Part shown: piece after piece, positions 38,131 to 48,470 of the stretch
How the letters are laid out: each line of letters starts with the position of its first letter
Numbering within the stretch: the stretch's first letter is position 1
NCBI RefSeq assembly: GCF_000769405.2
Contig: NZ_CP053440.1
Coordinates: 496,001-560,000, forward strand
DNA: 64,000 nucleotides
Direction of reading: 5' to 3'
Source: Rhizobium brockwellii
GTDB taxonomy: Bacteria > Pseudomonadota > Alphaproteobacteria > Rhizobiales > Rhizobiaceae
Translations under genes and position numbers: made by a program
Notes under the pieces: generated by a model
Database searches by the model: none
What the model was told of the DNA's origin: nothing
The model's input: only the letters and a program-made list of their open reading frames with translations

Positions 38131-38517
38131 ATGGCCGTTATTCTCGTCGTCGAAGACGAGCCGTTAATCCGCTTTCTCTTGTCGGATGAACTCGTGGATG
38201 CAGGTCATACCGTCATCGAAGCCGCCAACGCTTTGGAAGCCGTCGCAGTGCTGGGGAGATGCGATCATTTGGACGGTATGATTACCGATGTCGACATGCC
38301 GGGCGGATTGAGTGGACTTGACCTGATGAGGCTTGTGAGATCCACGCGACCCGAGACGAGCGTATGGGTCGCATCGGGCCGCGATGTCCGCTCGCAGATC
38401 GACCCCGGCGTTTTCTTCTTGCTCAAGCCATACGACTACCGGGAACTGGTCTATCTTGTTTCCGAACGCGCTCACGTAAAGCACGTGCTCGCGACCGACC
38501 AGCAGCGATCCGGCTGA
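38131..38517 (+). CDS. Single-domain response regulator
   Basis: 128 residues from ATG at 38131: AVILVVEDEPLIRFLLSDEL, phospho-acceptor Asp in GMITDVDMPGGLSGLDLM, VWVASGRDV, FFLLKPYDYRELV. Receiver only. It is convergent with the giant hybrid kinase gene (40 bases between the stops) and divergent from the other lone receiver. Together the three form a likely phosphorelay neighbourhood. Intact. Confidence 0.92.
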   Translation: MAVILVVEDEPLIRFLLSDELVDAGHTVIEAANALEAVAVLGRCDHLDGMITDVDMPGGLSGLDLMRLVRSTRPETSVWVASGRDVRSQIDPGVFFLLKPYDYRELVYLVSERAHVKHVLATDQQRSG

Positions 38518-38557
38518 AAGTCTTCGAGAGAGCTCTTCCCGCCGCGCTAGGTACCGA

Positions 38558-41500
38558 CTACTTCCTTCGAAACTGTGCCAGAGCCGTCGCCAGGCCGGCT
38601 TGCTCGTAGGGTTTACCGAGAAGTACAGCGTCAGAGATCAACTGGTGGCCATCGATCTGCGGAATGCCGATCATCCCCGATGAGAACACAATCGCTAGCT
38701 CTGGTTGTCGGCGCCGACAAGCTACAGCGAGATCGGCGCCGGACATACCGGGCAGTCCATGGTCCGTCATCAGCACATCGACGTCTTCCTGTTCAAGGAC
38801 CGAAAGAGCCTCTTCCGCGCTCGTAGCCTCGAAGACCATATGGCCCAAAGTTTCCAGCATATCGGTCGTGCTCATCAGGATGAGCGGTTCGTCCTCGACC
38901 AGCAGGATGCGTAGTGGGGAAGTGAGCGAAGCCGTCGCAACGGTTTCGGCGGACGCTGTTGGCGGCGGTGGGGACGGAGCCGGTTGGGCCGACTGGCGGT
39001 TGCCGAGCACGTACCGCACCTTTCGCGCCAAGGCTTCGCGCGTATAAGGCTTGCTCAGGAGCTCGATCCCCTCGTCCAGACGTCCGCCATGGACGATGGC
39101 GTTGTCGGTGTAGCCGGAGGTGAAGAGGACGGCGATGTGCGGCAAGCGCTCCTTGGCTTTCCGGGCCAGTTCCGGGCTGCGCAATGGCCCGGGCATGACG
39201 ACGTCCGTGAACAAAAGATCGATCGGGACACCGCTGTCGATGACCGCAAGCCCGGTTTGGGCATCGGTCGCGCGCAGGACCTTGTAGCCGAGGTCAGTAA
39301 GTAATTCGACGACAGTTGCGCGAACCTCTTCGTCGTCCTCGACGACAAGCACGGTTTCGGTCCCGCCAACGACCGGCCCAGTGTCCATATCGACCGCAAG
39401 ATCCTCCTGCTGGCGCGACCGAGGCAGGTAGATGCGAATGGTCGTCCCCTCTCCAGGTTCGCTGTAGATCTTGATGTGTCCTTCGGACTGTTTCACCAAA
39501 CCCCAGACCATGCTGAGGCCAAGGCCCGTTCCCTTGCCAGCTGCCTTTGTCGTGAAGAACGGTTCGAATGCCTGCTCTATGATCTCCGGCGTCATACCCG
39601 AACCGGTGTCAGTCACCGCCAACATTACATATTGCCCAGCCGCCACGTCCGCGTGTCTTGCGGCATAGGCGTCATCGAGCGACGCATTACCTGCTTCGAT
39701 GGTCAGCTTGCCGTGCCCCTCCATGGCATCGCGCGCATTGATGGCAAGGTTGAGGAGCGCGTTCTCGACCTGGCTGGGGTCGACAAGTGTATTCCACAAA
39801 CCGCCGGAAACAACAGTCTCGATCTCGATCCCTTCTCCAATTGCGCGTCGAAGCATGTCGTCGAAGCTGCGGATCAACCGGCCGAGGTTGACCACTTTCG
39901 GCTCCAGTGCCTGTCGTCGCCCAAAGGCTAGAAGCTGGGATGCAAGTTTCGACCCACGCGTGACGCCGGCAAGCGCATTTTGCAGCCGCTGCTGTGCCTT
40001 CTCATGTACGACCATATCTTTGGACAACAGCTGGAGGTTCCCGCCGATCACCTGTAGCAAGTTATTGAAGTCGTGGGCCACCCCGCCCGTCAACTTTCCG
40101 ACAGCTTCCAGCTTTTGCGATTGGCGAAGCTGCTCCTCGGCTTGTCGCAGGGTTTCGGCCTGCTCTTTCGCGGCGGTCACGTCTCGAGCAACGGCATAGA
40201 TGAGGTCGCCATCCGGCACTGCAGTCCAGGATAGCCATTTGTAGGTCCCATCGGCGCATCGGAGACGGTTTTCGAAGTTGGGCGTGATTCCGCCGCTCGC
40301 GAGATGGTTGATCTCGCTCCTGGTTTTCGCCTGGTCTTCGGGATGTTCGAGCCACTCGGATGTTTTGCCGGTAATTTCGTCAGTCTGCCAACCGAGCGTT
40401 GACGTCCAGGCGGGATTGATGCTGAGCCATACGCCATGGCGATCTGCAACACCAAGAAGGTCACGGCTCAGGTTCCAGGTACGATCGCGCTCCTGCGTCC
40501 TCTCCGCCACCGTGGCTTCGAGATTCTCGTTGAGATGGGAGAGCCGTGCTTCACTCTTTCGCAGAGCTTCCTCGGTTCTGACCCGCTCGGCGATCTCTTT
40601 CTGAGCCGCCTTGTAAAGACGGGCATTGTCGATGGCGATCGTCGCCTGTGCCGCTATGCCCGACAGCAGCCGCTCGGCGCGCTCCGTGAAAATCCCCGGC
40701 TCGGAGTGTCCGAAGAACAACCCACCGAGTACTTCACCCGATCGGGAGATCACCGGAGCAGCGAGATAACTGCAGACCGGCAGATGTCCCTTGGGCATCC
40801 CGTGATGTGGTGCGTTCTTGCCGTATCGTGGATCCTTGGTGATATCATCGGATCGGACAATGCCCTCTCCAGCGAAGGTCGGCCCGAATACTGCGGTGTT
40901 GCGAGGCATCGGGAAGGAGGAAAACGCTTCACGCGGCACGCCCGAGAGCGTGTAGAGCATGTAGCTTTCACCTTTGTCATCAAGGACGTTGTAGAAAAAC
41001 GAGCCAAACTGCGCACCGGTCAGTTCGGTTGCCGCATCGGTGACAGCCTGGACGGCCTGATCGAGATCGAGCTCGGCTGCAATGACGCTGCCAACGCGGT
41101 TGAGCGTTTCCAATGAGCGGGCTTCTTCGCGCAGGCGCTCGCCCATCTCGCGCCTGACCTTCATCATTGCGAGTGCCGCTGCCACTCGGGCAGCCAGTTC
41201 TCGGGCGGAGAACGGCTTGACGAGGTAGTCATCGGCGCCGGCACTCAGACCCTCGACTCTGGCTTCCTCGCCGGCGCGCGCAGACAGAACGATGATCGGA
41301 ATGTCTGCAAGCTCGGGCTCGCGGCGAATGGCCTGGATCAAACCGAATCCATCGAGCCGCGGCATCATAACGTCGGAAAGCACAAGGTCCGGCCGCCGGG
41401 CGCGGATGGCCTCTAGGGCGGCCTGGCCGTCGTTGACTGTTTCGACCTCATAGTCTGCACTCAGGAGACGGCGAACGTAATCGCGCATGTCGGCGTTGTC

Positions 41501-43420
41501 GTCGGCGAGGAGGATTCGCTGGTGCAAGCCCAAGCCGGTCGTCGTTGTCGCATCTTCCGACGCTTCGTCGTTTTCAGGCTGGTCGGGAAGCCACTTGAGC
41601 GCCTCATCGACAAAAGCGCCAGCCTGAACTGCCGTGGAGGCAAACGCCCGGCCCGCCTGCAATCTATCCTGAGGCAGATGCTGCGACCCCTTAGGGATCG
41701 TGACGGTAAACGCTGTGCCGCGGCCTTCTTCACTGGTGACATCGATGGTCCCGCCGTGCAGTTTGACCAGCTCCTGAACCAGGGCCAGACCAATTCCACT
41801 GCCTTCGAAGCTCCGGCCCTTGGCACCCTCGACGCGGTGGAACCTCTCGAAGAGCCGGGGAAGCTCGCTTGCCGGAATACCGGTGCCGCTGTCCTCTACG
41901 ACGAGCAGGGCCGCTTTGTCATCGTAAGTCAAGCCAACGCGAATCTTGCCCTCGAACGTAAATTTAAAGGCATTGGAGAGGAGGTTGAGAACGATCTTCT
42001 CCCACATGTCGCGATCGACGAACACGCGCTCCGGCGAAGGCGCGCATTCGAGGACGAGCTTGAGACCCGCCTTTTCCGTGAGCGATCGAAAGTTGCTGGC
42101 GAGTTCAGCCGTCATCGTACTGAGATCAGTCGGCTCGAAGCTTGCCTTCGTGCGCCCCGCCTCGATTCGTGAGAAGTCGAGGAGCGAGTTGACTAGCTTC
42201 AGCAGCCGCATGCCGTTGCGGTGTACGACCTCCAGTCGGGCCTGCGTTTCTGGATCCTCGCCTACGTCCGCCAGCGCCTCCTCAAGCGGCCCGAGCATCA
42301 ATGTAAGGGGTGTGCGGAATTCATGGCTGACATTCGAAAAGAACGTCGTCTTCGCCCGGTCTAATTCCGCCAACGCCTCCGACCGACGACGCTCTTCCTC
42401 ATAGGCCTGGGCGTTGGCAATCGAACCGGCGATCTGGCCTGCGACCAATTGCAAAAAGCTACGGTACGCGTCGTCGAATAGACGATACGGGTTAAGGCCA
42501 ATGATTAGGGCGCCGGCTCTTCCCGTTTCACCTGTCGGCATGACCGGAATGACTGCGGCGTCTGTTGGTGGAACGCGCCACTTGCCAGCTGGAATATCTG
42601 GACCAGCCTTCCCGGAGAGGTCGGCCACGAACACCGGATATTGACACCGCAGGGCCTGCTCGATCGGCCATACTGAGCCCTCTGTGAGATCAATCGTCGT
42701 CGGAAAATTCGATTGCCCGACATCAATGCCAGAGGTCGCGACGAGTTCGGCGACGTCTCCGTCAGGGCCGGTCATATAGAGCAAGGCAAATGGCAAGTCG
42801 AAGGCATTCACCCTGAGTGCGGCGGCTCCGCGTTCGCACGCGTCCCACCAAGTCCGCGCGTCCGACGATGTCGTTGCCAGTTCCCGGAGAAGAGCAAGCT
42901 GCCGCTCGCCGATGACGCGCTGCGTGTCTTCCGTGTTGGCACAAATGATACCGCCAGGCGTGCCGTCGTCGTCAGGGATCGGCGTGTAGGAAAACGTGTA
43001 ATATGTCTCCTCAGGATAGCCGTTGCGCTCCATGATAAGCAGCTGCTCTTCGACGTAAGTGCCTTCGTGGCCGGTCATCGCAGTCGCAAGCATCGGTCCG
43101 ATATCGGCCCAGATTTCACGCCAGACGTCGGCGGTGGGTTTTCCAAGCGCCCAAGGGTGCTTCCCACCGATGATGGACTTGTAAGAGTCGTTATAGAGGT
43201 AGACCAACGCATCGCCCCAGCCGATCCAAATCGGCTGGCGAGACAGAAGCATGATCCGAACTGCAGTCTTCAGGCTCTGTGGCCATTGGTGTGCTGGACC
43301 AAGCGGGCTTGCTGTCCAGTCGTGGGATCGCATGAGTGCTCCCATTTCGCCTCCGCCGGACAGAAAGTCCAGCTCAGGCTGAAGTGGGGGCGAAGTCACC
43401 GCGCTGGAATTGTCGCTCAA
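38558..43420 (-). CDS. Double-core hybrid sensor histidine kinase with three receivers
   Basis: 1620 residues without a membrane segment. Order: PAS-like sensor (about 45-170), GAF (about 180-340), HisKA with His366 ([13 protein letters not shown]) and HATPase (N box [17 protein letters not shown]) to about 575. Then come receiver 1 (Asp683 in [11 protein letters not shown]), a second GAF (about 770-945), PAS (about 990-1090) and a second kinase core with His1116 ([12 protein letters not shown]) and DTGSGM/GTGLGLS. Last are receiver 2 (Asp1406) and receiver 3 (Asp1553). Two complete kinase cores in one chain are unusual. The gene is flanked by two lone receivers. Soluble sensors of this kind often detect redox or light-like signals; no chromophore cysteine was assigned. 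Confidence 0.93.
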   Translation of the reverse strand: MSDNSSAVTSPPLQPELDFLSGGGEMGALMRSHDWTASPLGPAHQWPQSLKTAVRIMLLSRQPIWIGWGDALVYLYNDSYKSIIGGKHPWALGKPTADVWREIWADIGPMLATAMTGHEGTYVEEQLLIMERNGYPEETYYTFSYTPIPDDDGTPGGIICANTEDTQRVIGERQLALLRELATTSSDARTWWDACERGAAALRVNAFDLPFALLYMTGPDGDVAELVATSGIDVGQSNFPTTIDLTEGSVWPIEQALRCQYPVFVADLSGKAGPDIPAGKWRVPPTDAAVIPVMPTGETGRAGALIIGLNPYRLFDDAYRSFLQLVAGQIAGSIANAQAYEEERRRSEALAELDRAKTTFFSNVSHEFRTPLTLMLGPLEEALADVGEDPETQARLEVVHRNGMRLLKLVNSLLDFSRIEAGRTKASFEPTDLSTMTAELASNFRSLTEKAGLKLVLECAPSPERVFVDRDMWEKIVLNLLSNAFKFTFEGKIRVGLTYDDKAALLVVEDSGTGIPASELPRLFERFHRVEGAKGRSFEGSGIGLALVQELVKLHGGTIDVTSEEGRGTAFTVTIPKGSQHLPQDRLQAGRAFASTAVQAGAFVDEALKWLPDQPENDEASEDATTTTGLGLHQRILLADDNADMRDYVRRLLSADYEVETVNDGQAALEAIRARRPDLVLSDVMMPRLDGFGLIQAIRREPELADIPIIVLSARAGEEARVEGLSAGADDYLVKPFSARELAARVAAALAMMKVRREMGERLREEARSLETLNRVGSVIAAELDLDQAVQAVTDAATELTGAQFGSFFYNVLDDKGESYMLYTLSGVPREAFSSFPMPRNTAVFGPTFAGEGIVRSDDITKDPRYGKNAPHHGMPKGHLPVCSYLAAPVISRSGEVLGGLFFGHSEPGIFTERAERLLSGIAAQATIAIDNARLYKAAQKEIAERVRTEEALRKSEARLSHLNENLEATVAERTQERDRTWNLSRDLLGVADRHGVWLSINPAWTSTLGWQTDEITGKTSEWLEHPEDQAKTRSEINHLASGGITPNFENRLRCADGTYKWLSWTAVPDGDLIYAVARDVTAAKEQAETLRQAEEQLRQSQKLEAVGKLTGGVAHDFNNLLQVIGGNLQLLSKDMVVHEKAQQRLQNALAGVTRGSKLASQLLAFGRRQALEPKVVNLGRLIRSFDDMLRRAIGEGIEIETVVSGGLWNTLVDPSQVENALLNLAINARDAMEGHGKLTIEAGNASLDDAYAARHADVAAGQYVMLAVTDTGSGMTPEIIEQAFEPFFTTKAAGKGTGLGLSMVWGLVKQSEGHIKIYSEPGEGTTIRIYLPRSRQQEDLAVDMDTGPVVGGTETVLVVEDDEEVRATVVELLTDLGYKVLRATDAQTGLAVIDSGVPIDLLFTDVVMPGPLRSPELARKAKERLPHIAVLFTSGYTDNAIVHGGRLDEGIELLSKPYTREALARKVRYVLGNRQSAQPAPSPPPPTASAETVATASLTSPLRILLVEDEPLILMSTTDMLETLGHMVFEATSAEEALSVLEQEDVDVLMTDHGLPGMSGADLAVACRRRQPELAIVFSSGMIGIPQIDGHQLISDAVLLGKPYEQAGLATALAQFRRK

Positions 43421-44095
43421 CTAAGGCTCCTTTGAACTCGCCAGCGGTTATCGGCAACCGACAGCGCATATTTATCTATCCGGCCCGCTCCCTTATGGAA
43501 GATGCCACGCTGAAATTACTCGCGTTTTTTTCTTATTCCCGGTCGGCACTGCTATCCGCCAATTGCCTACGATAAAACAGCGGGCACGGCGGGCGCTGAG
43601 AGGGAGGGTGTCGCCGCAGGGCACCTTGGATCCTCCGCAATCGAAACCACGAGCATCCTAGTGTCGGCAAGACTACGATGACAGTGCGATCGCACTGCGG
43701 GTCGACTTCTGTACCGGGGATCAGGAAAACGGGAAACATTGTCGTTTTCGGGCGGCGCCGTAGAGGAGGTCGCGATCACTATCTGGGCCGCACGTCGCAT
43801 CGAAGGAAGACGACTGACGGGTTGAAGCAGCGGATCGATATGGGCCAGCCGCGCAAATTTGCCGTGCCAAGGCGGCGAGCAAATCCAAACATCCAAGGGA
43901 TGAAGAGGCTGATGGGAATGAGGTCAACTCCTTGATCGGACGGCCGCAAGGCGAGCGCCCCCGATCCGACAAAAACAACAGGTCAAAGAGTTGCTGCACG
44001 GCGAGAAAGAAAAGGCCGGATTGCGCTGGCGTCGGAACATTCGATAGCTGCCAGCGCCTCTCGTTGCGTCCGGGAGAGCCCCTACCGTGTCGATC
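43421..44095. other. 670 bp without a supportable gene
   Basis: Only antisense-type Arg/Ser/Pro-rich frames on both strands. It must carry the promoter of the hybrid kinase at its left end. Confidence 0.35.
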
Positions 44096-44338
44096 TCAAA
44101 CATTAGTTCGTTGCTGCCACTCCTTGTAGGGTGCCAACAACTGGCCAGGAAAGCGGTCCTCGATGGCAGTCTCAACCAGTGCGATCTTGACGAACACATC
44201 GCTTGTCCCGCGCGCCTCGACTGCGATGTTATCGCTCTCCCCTTCAAGATCCTGCATGAGCATGAACAACTCCTCGTCCGTCATCGATGCAAGATGGTCG
44301 GCGAATTCCCCTGCGTTGAAATCCCGTCTTTCGGCCAT
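44096..44338 (-). CDS. Small hypothetical protein, 80 residues
   Basis: ATG at 44338 with AGGAGCG upstream. The product is an acidic helical protein: MAERRDFNAGEFADHLASMT, then DEELFMLMQDLEGESDNIAV and FVKIALVETAIEDRFPGQLL. No signal or membrane segment. I do not recognise a function. The strong ribosome site and protein-like composition make it convincing as a gene. Confidence 0.65.
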   Translation of the reverse strand: MAERRDFNAGEFADHLASMTDEELFMLMQDLEGESDNIAVEARGTSDVFVKIALVETAIEDRFPGQLLAPYKEWQQRTNV

Positions 44339-44402
44339 CGCGTTCCGCTCCTCGTGTGCAAACAGTGCTCCGGCGATAACGGGCTGGACGACATCCAGTT
44401 CA

Positions 44403-44670
44403 TTACAGTCTCACGATCGTTGGATACGGCAGTTGGCCCGGCGCGAGGGGGCATCGGCAGCCTGCTGCTTGCGGCTCGTCGCGGCGATGACTGAGACTAC
44501 GTCGGCGCCGTTGACACGGGCAAGCAGAAGGTCGCTGCCCATCTGAAGCAGACGCTCGAGACGTGAAAAACAGGACACCGGTGGTCCCACTCGAGCCAGG
44601 AACTATGTCTTCACGGACCCAACGCTGATCGCCGAGATCGAATTCAGGGGCTAGACCGATCACATACCTC
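44403..44670 (+). pseudogene. LigD ligase-domain C-terminal (OB-fold) remnant
   Basis: With frameshifts and stops the plus strand reads LTIVGYGSWPGA, then RGGIGSLLLAARRGDD-stop-DYVGAVDTGKQKVAAHLKQT and finally YVFTDPTLIAEIEFRG-stop-TD. These match the end of LigD ligase domains (GGxGSLLLA, YVGxVGTG, LVAEIEYRGWT). It is the part of the enzyme that would follow the fragment at 9061-9310, 35 kb away. Confidence 0.7.
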
Positions 44671-44805
44671 CTACGGCGTAACACGATATGCAGAACACCG
44701 TGGCCTTTGAGCTTGATGAGGCTGGAGGCCGGGTGAAGAGCCCGCGTAAAATTTTTTCTGCTGCCGCTCTTGATTCCGAAATTCTCAAAAACCAAATCGG
44801 TTGTC

Positions 44806-44890
44806 GCCAGCCGCCAAAGAAGGGCTGGCCTTGCTGGAGGCGCCGTCTTTCGGCGCTTCCGTACCATGTTGCTTCAAGGAGGATATGGCT
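44806..44890 (+). promoter_or_regulatory. ROSE-like RNA thermometer in the hsp20 leader
   Basis: Three successive hairpins. (1) GCCAGCC pairs with GGCTGGC (44806-44829). (2) A 10-bp stem, GGAGGCGCCG with CGGCGCTTCC, loop TCTTT (44836-44860). (3) CCATGTTGCT pairs with AGGAGGATATGG (44864-44888). The third hides the ribosome site AAGGAGG and has the TTGCT anti-Shine-Dalgarno segment with an unpaired G that marks ROSE elements of rhizobial small heat-shock genes. Heating should melt it and allow translation. Confidence 0.78.
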
Positions 44891-45364
44891 ATGGCAACAT
44901 CATACGATTATGCACCTCTCTACCGTTCGAGTGTCGGGTTCGACCGGGTCTTCCATCTTCTCGAAAACGCCCAGCGCGCCCGCTCGATCAGCGACTGGCC
45001 GCCCTATGACATCATTAAGACCGGCGATGACAGCTATAGGATTTCGGTTGCGGTGGCGGGCTTCACCCAAAACGATCTCGACGTCACCTTCCAATCCAAT
45101 CTTCTGACCGTGACAGGCAAGAAGCAGGAAGCAGCAAATGAAGGCTACCTGCATCGCGGCATCGCCGGCCGGCCGTTCGAACATCGGTTCGAACTTGCCG
45201 ACCACGTCAGGGTGAATGCGGCGGACCTCAGCAATGGTCTTCTTTCGATCGACCTCGTTCGCGAGATCCCAGAGTCACTGAAGCCGCGGAAAATCTCCAT
45301 CCAGAGCGCTCCCGCACTAAATTCTGCTGCTCCCGTGCAGATCGAAGCGCAGAGGGCGGCCTGA
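44891..45364 (+). CDS. Hsp20/alpha-crystallin family small heat-shock protein (IbpA-like)
   Basis: 157 residues from ATG at 44891, eight bases after AAGGAGG; an ATG at 44885 is too close to that site. N-terminus YDYAPLYRSSVGFDRVFHLL is typical of class A rhizobial/IbpA-like proteins. The alpha-crystallin domain spans about 38-130 (WPPYDIIKTGDDSYRISVAV, GFTQNDLDVTFQSNLLTVTG, RPFEHRFELADHVRV, LSNGLLSIDLVREIPE). It holds unfolded proteins in the cytoplasm. The leader is a ROSE-like thermometer. A stable hairpin follows the gene (45385-45406). Confidence 0.95.
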   Translation: MATSYDYAPLYRSSVGFDRVFHLLENAQRARSISDWPPYDIIKTGDDSYRISVAVAGFTQNDLDVTFQSNLLTVTGKKQEAANEGYLHRGIAGRPFEHRFELADHVRVNAADLSNGLLSIDLVREIPESLKPRKISIQSAPALNSAAPVQIEAQRAA

Positions 45365-45384
45365 CCGCATCGTTCGCAGAACAA

Positions 45385-45406
45385 GGGCGCCGTGGCTACG
45401 GCGCCC
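45385..45406 (+). terminator. Stable hairpin after hsp20 (possible terminator)
   Basis: GGGCGCCGT, loop GGCT, ACGGCGCCC. There is no T-run, so it may protect the message or stop transcription with help from Rho. Confidence 0.45.
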
Positions 45407-45437
45407 ATCAACATTCCGGGTTCGGAAGGAGAGAGCG

Positions 45438-45737
45438 ATGAAACCCGATATGTTCAGACACCCTGTTTTCATTTTCGTCGGCCTAGGCTTTCCGGCAGAG
45501 GTTCGCAGCGTGATGGACGCCTACCGGCATCTCGTCGAATGGCCGGCTTCACTGAGAGACGCGGCTCACTCGGTCGCATTCCAGGCATGCAGGGCCGCAT
45601 TACGCGGTGAGATCGAAGCAGAGACCGCGCGGGGCCTGTTTGCCGCCTTTGCCGAGAAACACGATCTTCTCGCACCGGAAAACAACACGATCGCCGCGTC
45701 TCGTCTGCGAAGTGACAGGGACCCACACGTTCGCTGA
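45438..45737 (+). CDS. DUF982 domain protein
   Basis: 99 residues with the DUF982 layout found almost only in Rhizobiales: HPVFIFVGLGFPAEVRSVMD, AYRHLVEWPASLRDAAHSVA and FQACRAALRGEIEAETARGL. The function is unknown. AAGGAGAGAG lies before the ATG. It follows hsp20 and precedes a 47-residue reading frame by 9 bases, so these may share a transcript. Confidence 0.88.
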   Translation: MKPDMFRHPVFIFVGLGFPAEVRSVMDAYRHLVEWPASLRDAAHSVAFQACRAALRGEIEAETARGLFAAFAEKHDLLAPENNTIAASRLRSDRDPHVR

Positions 45738-45746
45738 GGCCGTCCG

Positions 45747-45890
45747 ATGATGGACAACATGCTGCAGCAGGCCGCTAGCAACGCGATGGCGATGGGGCCT
45801 GCGGCTCTGGATCAGGTACACCAGAGCCAGTTTCGATCGATTGAGGTGCAGTCTGCCCTCAAAGAACTCGATCGGCGCTATGGCATCTGA
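45747..45890 (+). CDS. Small hypothetical protein, 47 residues
   Basis: From ATG at 45747 the product is MMDNMLQQAASNAMAMGPAA, then LDQVHQSQFRSIEVQSALKE and LDRRYGI. It starts just after the DUF982 stop with GAGG eight bases upstream, and looks like a short amphipathic helix pair. No known family. It is too short for certainty. Confidence 0.4.
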   Translation: MMDNMLQQAASNAMAMGPAALDQVHQSQFRSIEVQSALKELDRRYGI

Positions 45891-46055
45891 TGAAATGCCC
45901 GTCGGGGGGCCCGCTTGATCGAACTGGCGTGTTGAGTGACTGGCCTTCTTGGAATACGGGTTTGCGGGTGACAAACGCTTGAGGTGCTCTACTTCAAGAC
46001 GATCGTGTTAACTTTGCCGCTGTCGTACTGGCCCCGGCTTCCGACCGGGAACTGC

Positions 46056-47219
46056 ATGACTTACATCAACGTGCCCTCCGTCTCTTCCGATCTGCTTGTC
46101 GCCGAGCGCGACATTCTCACGAGAGTTGCCGCTGGCGGATCTTTGGGGGATGTTCTTCGCGACATCATCCTCATGGTCGAAAAACCGTCGAACGGCGAGA
46201 TGCTTGCGTCCATCCTCTTCACGTCAGAGGACGGAAAACACCTCCTTGAAGGCGCGGCGCCCAGTCTGCCGCCAGCATACAATGCGGCCATTCACGGGAT
46301 TCCGGTGGGGCAGGGGATCGGATCGTGCGGCACGGCCGCCTTCACCGCGAGCCCCGTCATCGTCAGCGATATTGCGAACGATCCGCTTTGGGCCGATTTT
46401 CGTGACCTTGCGATCGGCCATGGTCTGCGCGCATGCTGGTCGATGCCAATTCTCGCAGCCGACGGCCGGGTCCTCGGCACTTTCGCGAATTATTATCGCG
46501 AGCCGAAGGAACCGACCGAGCGCGACCTCGAAGTCATCGGCATGGTGACGCGCACGACGGCGATCGCCATCGAGAAGCACCGAAACGAACTCGCCCGCGA
46601 GCGGGCTGAAGAGCAACGCCTGCTTTTGCTGCGCGAGTTGAACCATCGTGTAAAAAACGTTTTTGCACTCGTGGACTCGATGCTCAATATGAGCGCCCGA
46701 TCCGCGCGTACGCCAGAGGAATTTTCTGAGGCGGTGCGGGGGCGTTTCCGTGCTCTGAGCCGCGCCCACGAACTCATTCAACCTGGACTATCTCTCACCG
46801 AGATCGCCGATCCGACGGACGTTCCACTCTGTCAGGTGATAGAAGACATCCTCGCACCGTACGTGCAGGACGACGGAGGCAGGATCGTCGTAGCCGGGCC
46901 GGAAGACGTACAGATTTCTCCGAGAGCCGTCACCGGGATCGCGCTGATCCTGCACGAACTTGCGACAAATGCCGCGAAATACGGAGCGTTAAGTCGCCCC
47001 GAAGGCAGGCTCCTCGTGTCCTGGTGCATCTCGAACGTCCTGGAACTGCAGTGGTCGGAAGAGGGCGGCCCGGAGGTCAACGTCCCAAGCGGGATGGGAT
47101 TCGGGTCGAGGTTGACGAAGCGCACCGTCGAAGGCCAGTTCTATGGAACGATCGACTATGACTGGAGGCCTGATGGTTTGTGTGTCGTTATCCGACTGCC
47201 TGCAGACAGGATTCGCTAA
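46056..47219 (+). CDS. HWE-family sensor histidine kinase with GAF domain
   Basis: 387 residues from ATG at 46056; a longer frame from TTG at 45984 adds an unlikely N-terminus. GAF domain about 35-185 (GQGIGSCGTAAFTASPVIVS, HGLRACWSMPILAADGRVLG). Then the HWE kinase core: phospho-accepting His in LLLRELNHRVKNVFALVDSM, the N-box-like LILHELATNAAKYGALSRPE, and LQWSEEGGP with the Trp-x-Glu of the family. Soluble. HWE kinases are abundant in rhizobia and often feed general-stress or single-receiver regulators; no partner is adjacent. Confidence 0.92.
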   Translation: MTYINVPSVSSDLLVAERDILTRVAAGGSLGDVLRDIILMVEKPSNGEMLASILFTSEDGKHLLEGAAPSLPPAYNAAIHGIPVGQGIGSCGTAAFTASPVIVSDIANDPLWADFRDLAIGHGLRACWSMPILAADGRVLGTFANYYREPKEPTERDLEVIGMVTRTTAIAIEKHRNELARERAEEQRLLLLRELNHRVKNVFALVDSMLNMSARSARTPEEFSEAVRGRFRALSRAHELIQPGLSLTEIADPTDVPLCQVIEDILAPYVQDDGGRIVVAGPEDVQISPRAVTGIALILHELATNAAKYGALSRPEGRLLVSWCISNVLELQWSEEGGPEVNVPSGMGFGSRLTKRTVEGQFYGTIDYDWRPDGLCVVIRLPADRIR

Positions 47220-47751
47220 AACGCAACTCTCCCCTACGAGGCCGCTCCAGTTATGGCGAGACATCCGAGCGGAACCGATTCAACAGCAAGGCCGAAGAAA
47301 TTCTCCAGAACGAGGTTTGCCGCATCTTCCTACGTGTCACAGCTACGGACGATCCCGGTAAAAAGCCATGCGCTTTTGACTGGGTGATATGGGTTGCATA
47401 CGCTTCACTATTTCGATGCCTGCATGTGAGATGGGGAACGCCAGTCGACAACGACCGCTTCAGGCCGAAACTCACGGGGCTGAGCCCTTTACGACAAGGC
47501 CCAGCCCATAGATCACCCTCGTCGGTGAACCGTCTAGCTTTACGGGGACAGCTTATCCGGCAGGGTGTTCGTGAAGACGCCGATCAATTGTTGTGGGCCG
47601 CACAGGCTTCATCCATCGGGGTGGCGTTGCTCGTGCCGCCCTGTGTTTGAAGATTGGCAGAGTTATCGACCGGCACTTGGTCTTGTCCATCGTCGTGCCG
47701 CTAGTCGTGGAATTCGTGGTGGTGGAATCTCGGGTGGAGCAAGTGTAATAA
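47220..47751. other. 530 bp without a supportable gene
   Basis: Short frames with no recognisable product. It separates the HWE kinase from a membrane-anchored reading frame. Confidence 0.35.
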
Positions 47752-48195
47752 ATATCGTATAAATCAAAATTTCGCTTCCTGGTTGTTGTCAATGGTGTTT
47801 TTCTTATAGCTGCGGCCCTTTTTCTCACTCTCTGGTACAAGGGTGAGAGAGCAAAGGCAGAGGTTGGGCCGTTCAAGTATTTTGCGACAACACCTGCAGG
47901 AATAAATGAAGTGAACACCCGCTTCAAAGCCGTGGCGGCCTCAGACCCTCGAGGACTGGCACTACAAAGACTTCTGCAAGTCGCCGGGTTTGTTTGCAAG
48001 CGTACTTTTCGCGAAGAGGTCTCTTCCGGTGAACAAGAACTCTGGGACTGCGGTTCATTTCCAGGTGTGGACGCAATGGTGGGATGCGCCTATGACTACC
48101 AAGTCTTCGGTGTATGGAGTGTTGGGTTTGGTGTGGACCAGAACGATCGCATACACGGCCCCGTTAGAGTATCTAACGGCAGCAGAATAACCTGA
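47752..48195 (+). pseudogene. Membrane-anchored hypothetical protein lacking a canonical start codon
   Basis: The open frame from 47752 reads like a real protein: KSKFRFLVVVNGVFLIAAAL, then FLTLWYKGERAKAEVGPFKY and, after an internal GTG at 47911, TRFKAVAASDPRGLALQRLL and DVNDRIHG-like text to a stop at 48195. There is one membrane helix near the N-terminus. No ATG, GTG or TTG occurs in frame before 47911, so the real start is lost or non-standard (ATA at 47752). Starting at 47911 would remove the membrane anchor. Function unknown. Confidence 0.5.
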
Positions 48196-48470
48196 CATAG
48201 ATCCCACATTTGCAATGCCATTGTGGCGTCACCGGTTCGCTTCCCTTCAAGGCGACGGATTTGGCTCTTATAACAACGGCACTGATAATCTTCAGTCGGG
48301 GCGCGGTGTCGTGACGCCGGCATGGCGATGTTTGGCGGCAGAAGAGCAAAACGACGAGACCGCGGAGCTGTTATGCGGCGGGGCTTAGGGGCTGGGGGAC
48401 TGCACGTAGACAGGGCCGGAAAGCTGAAGTATGGCGGACGCAGGAGTCTTGTGAGGCGCGAGGGAACGAC

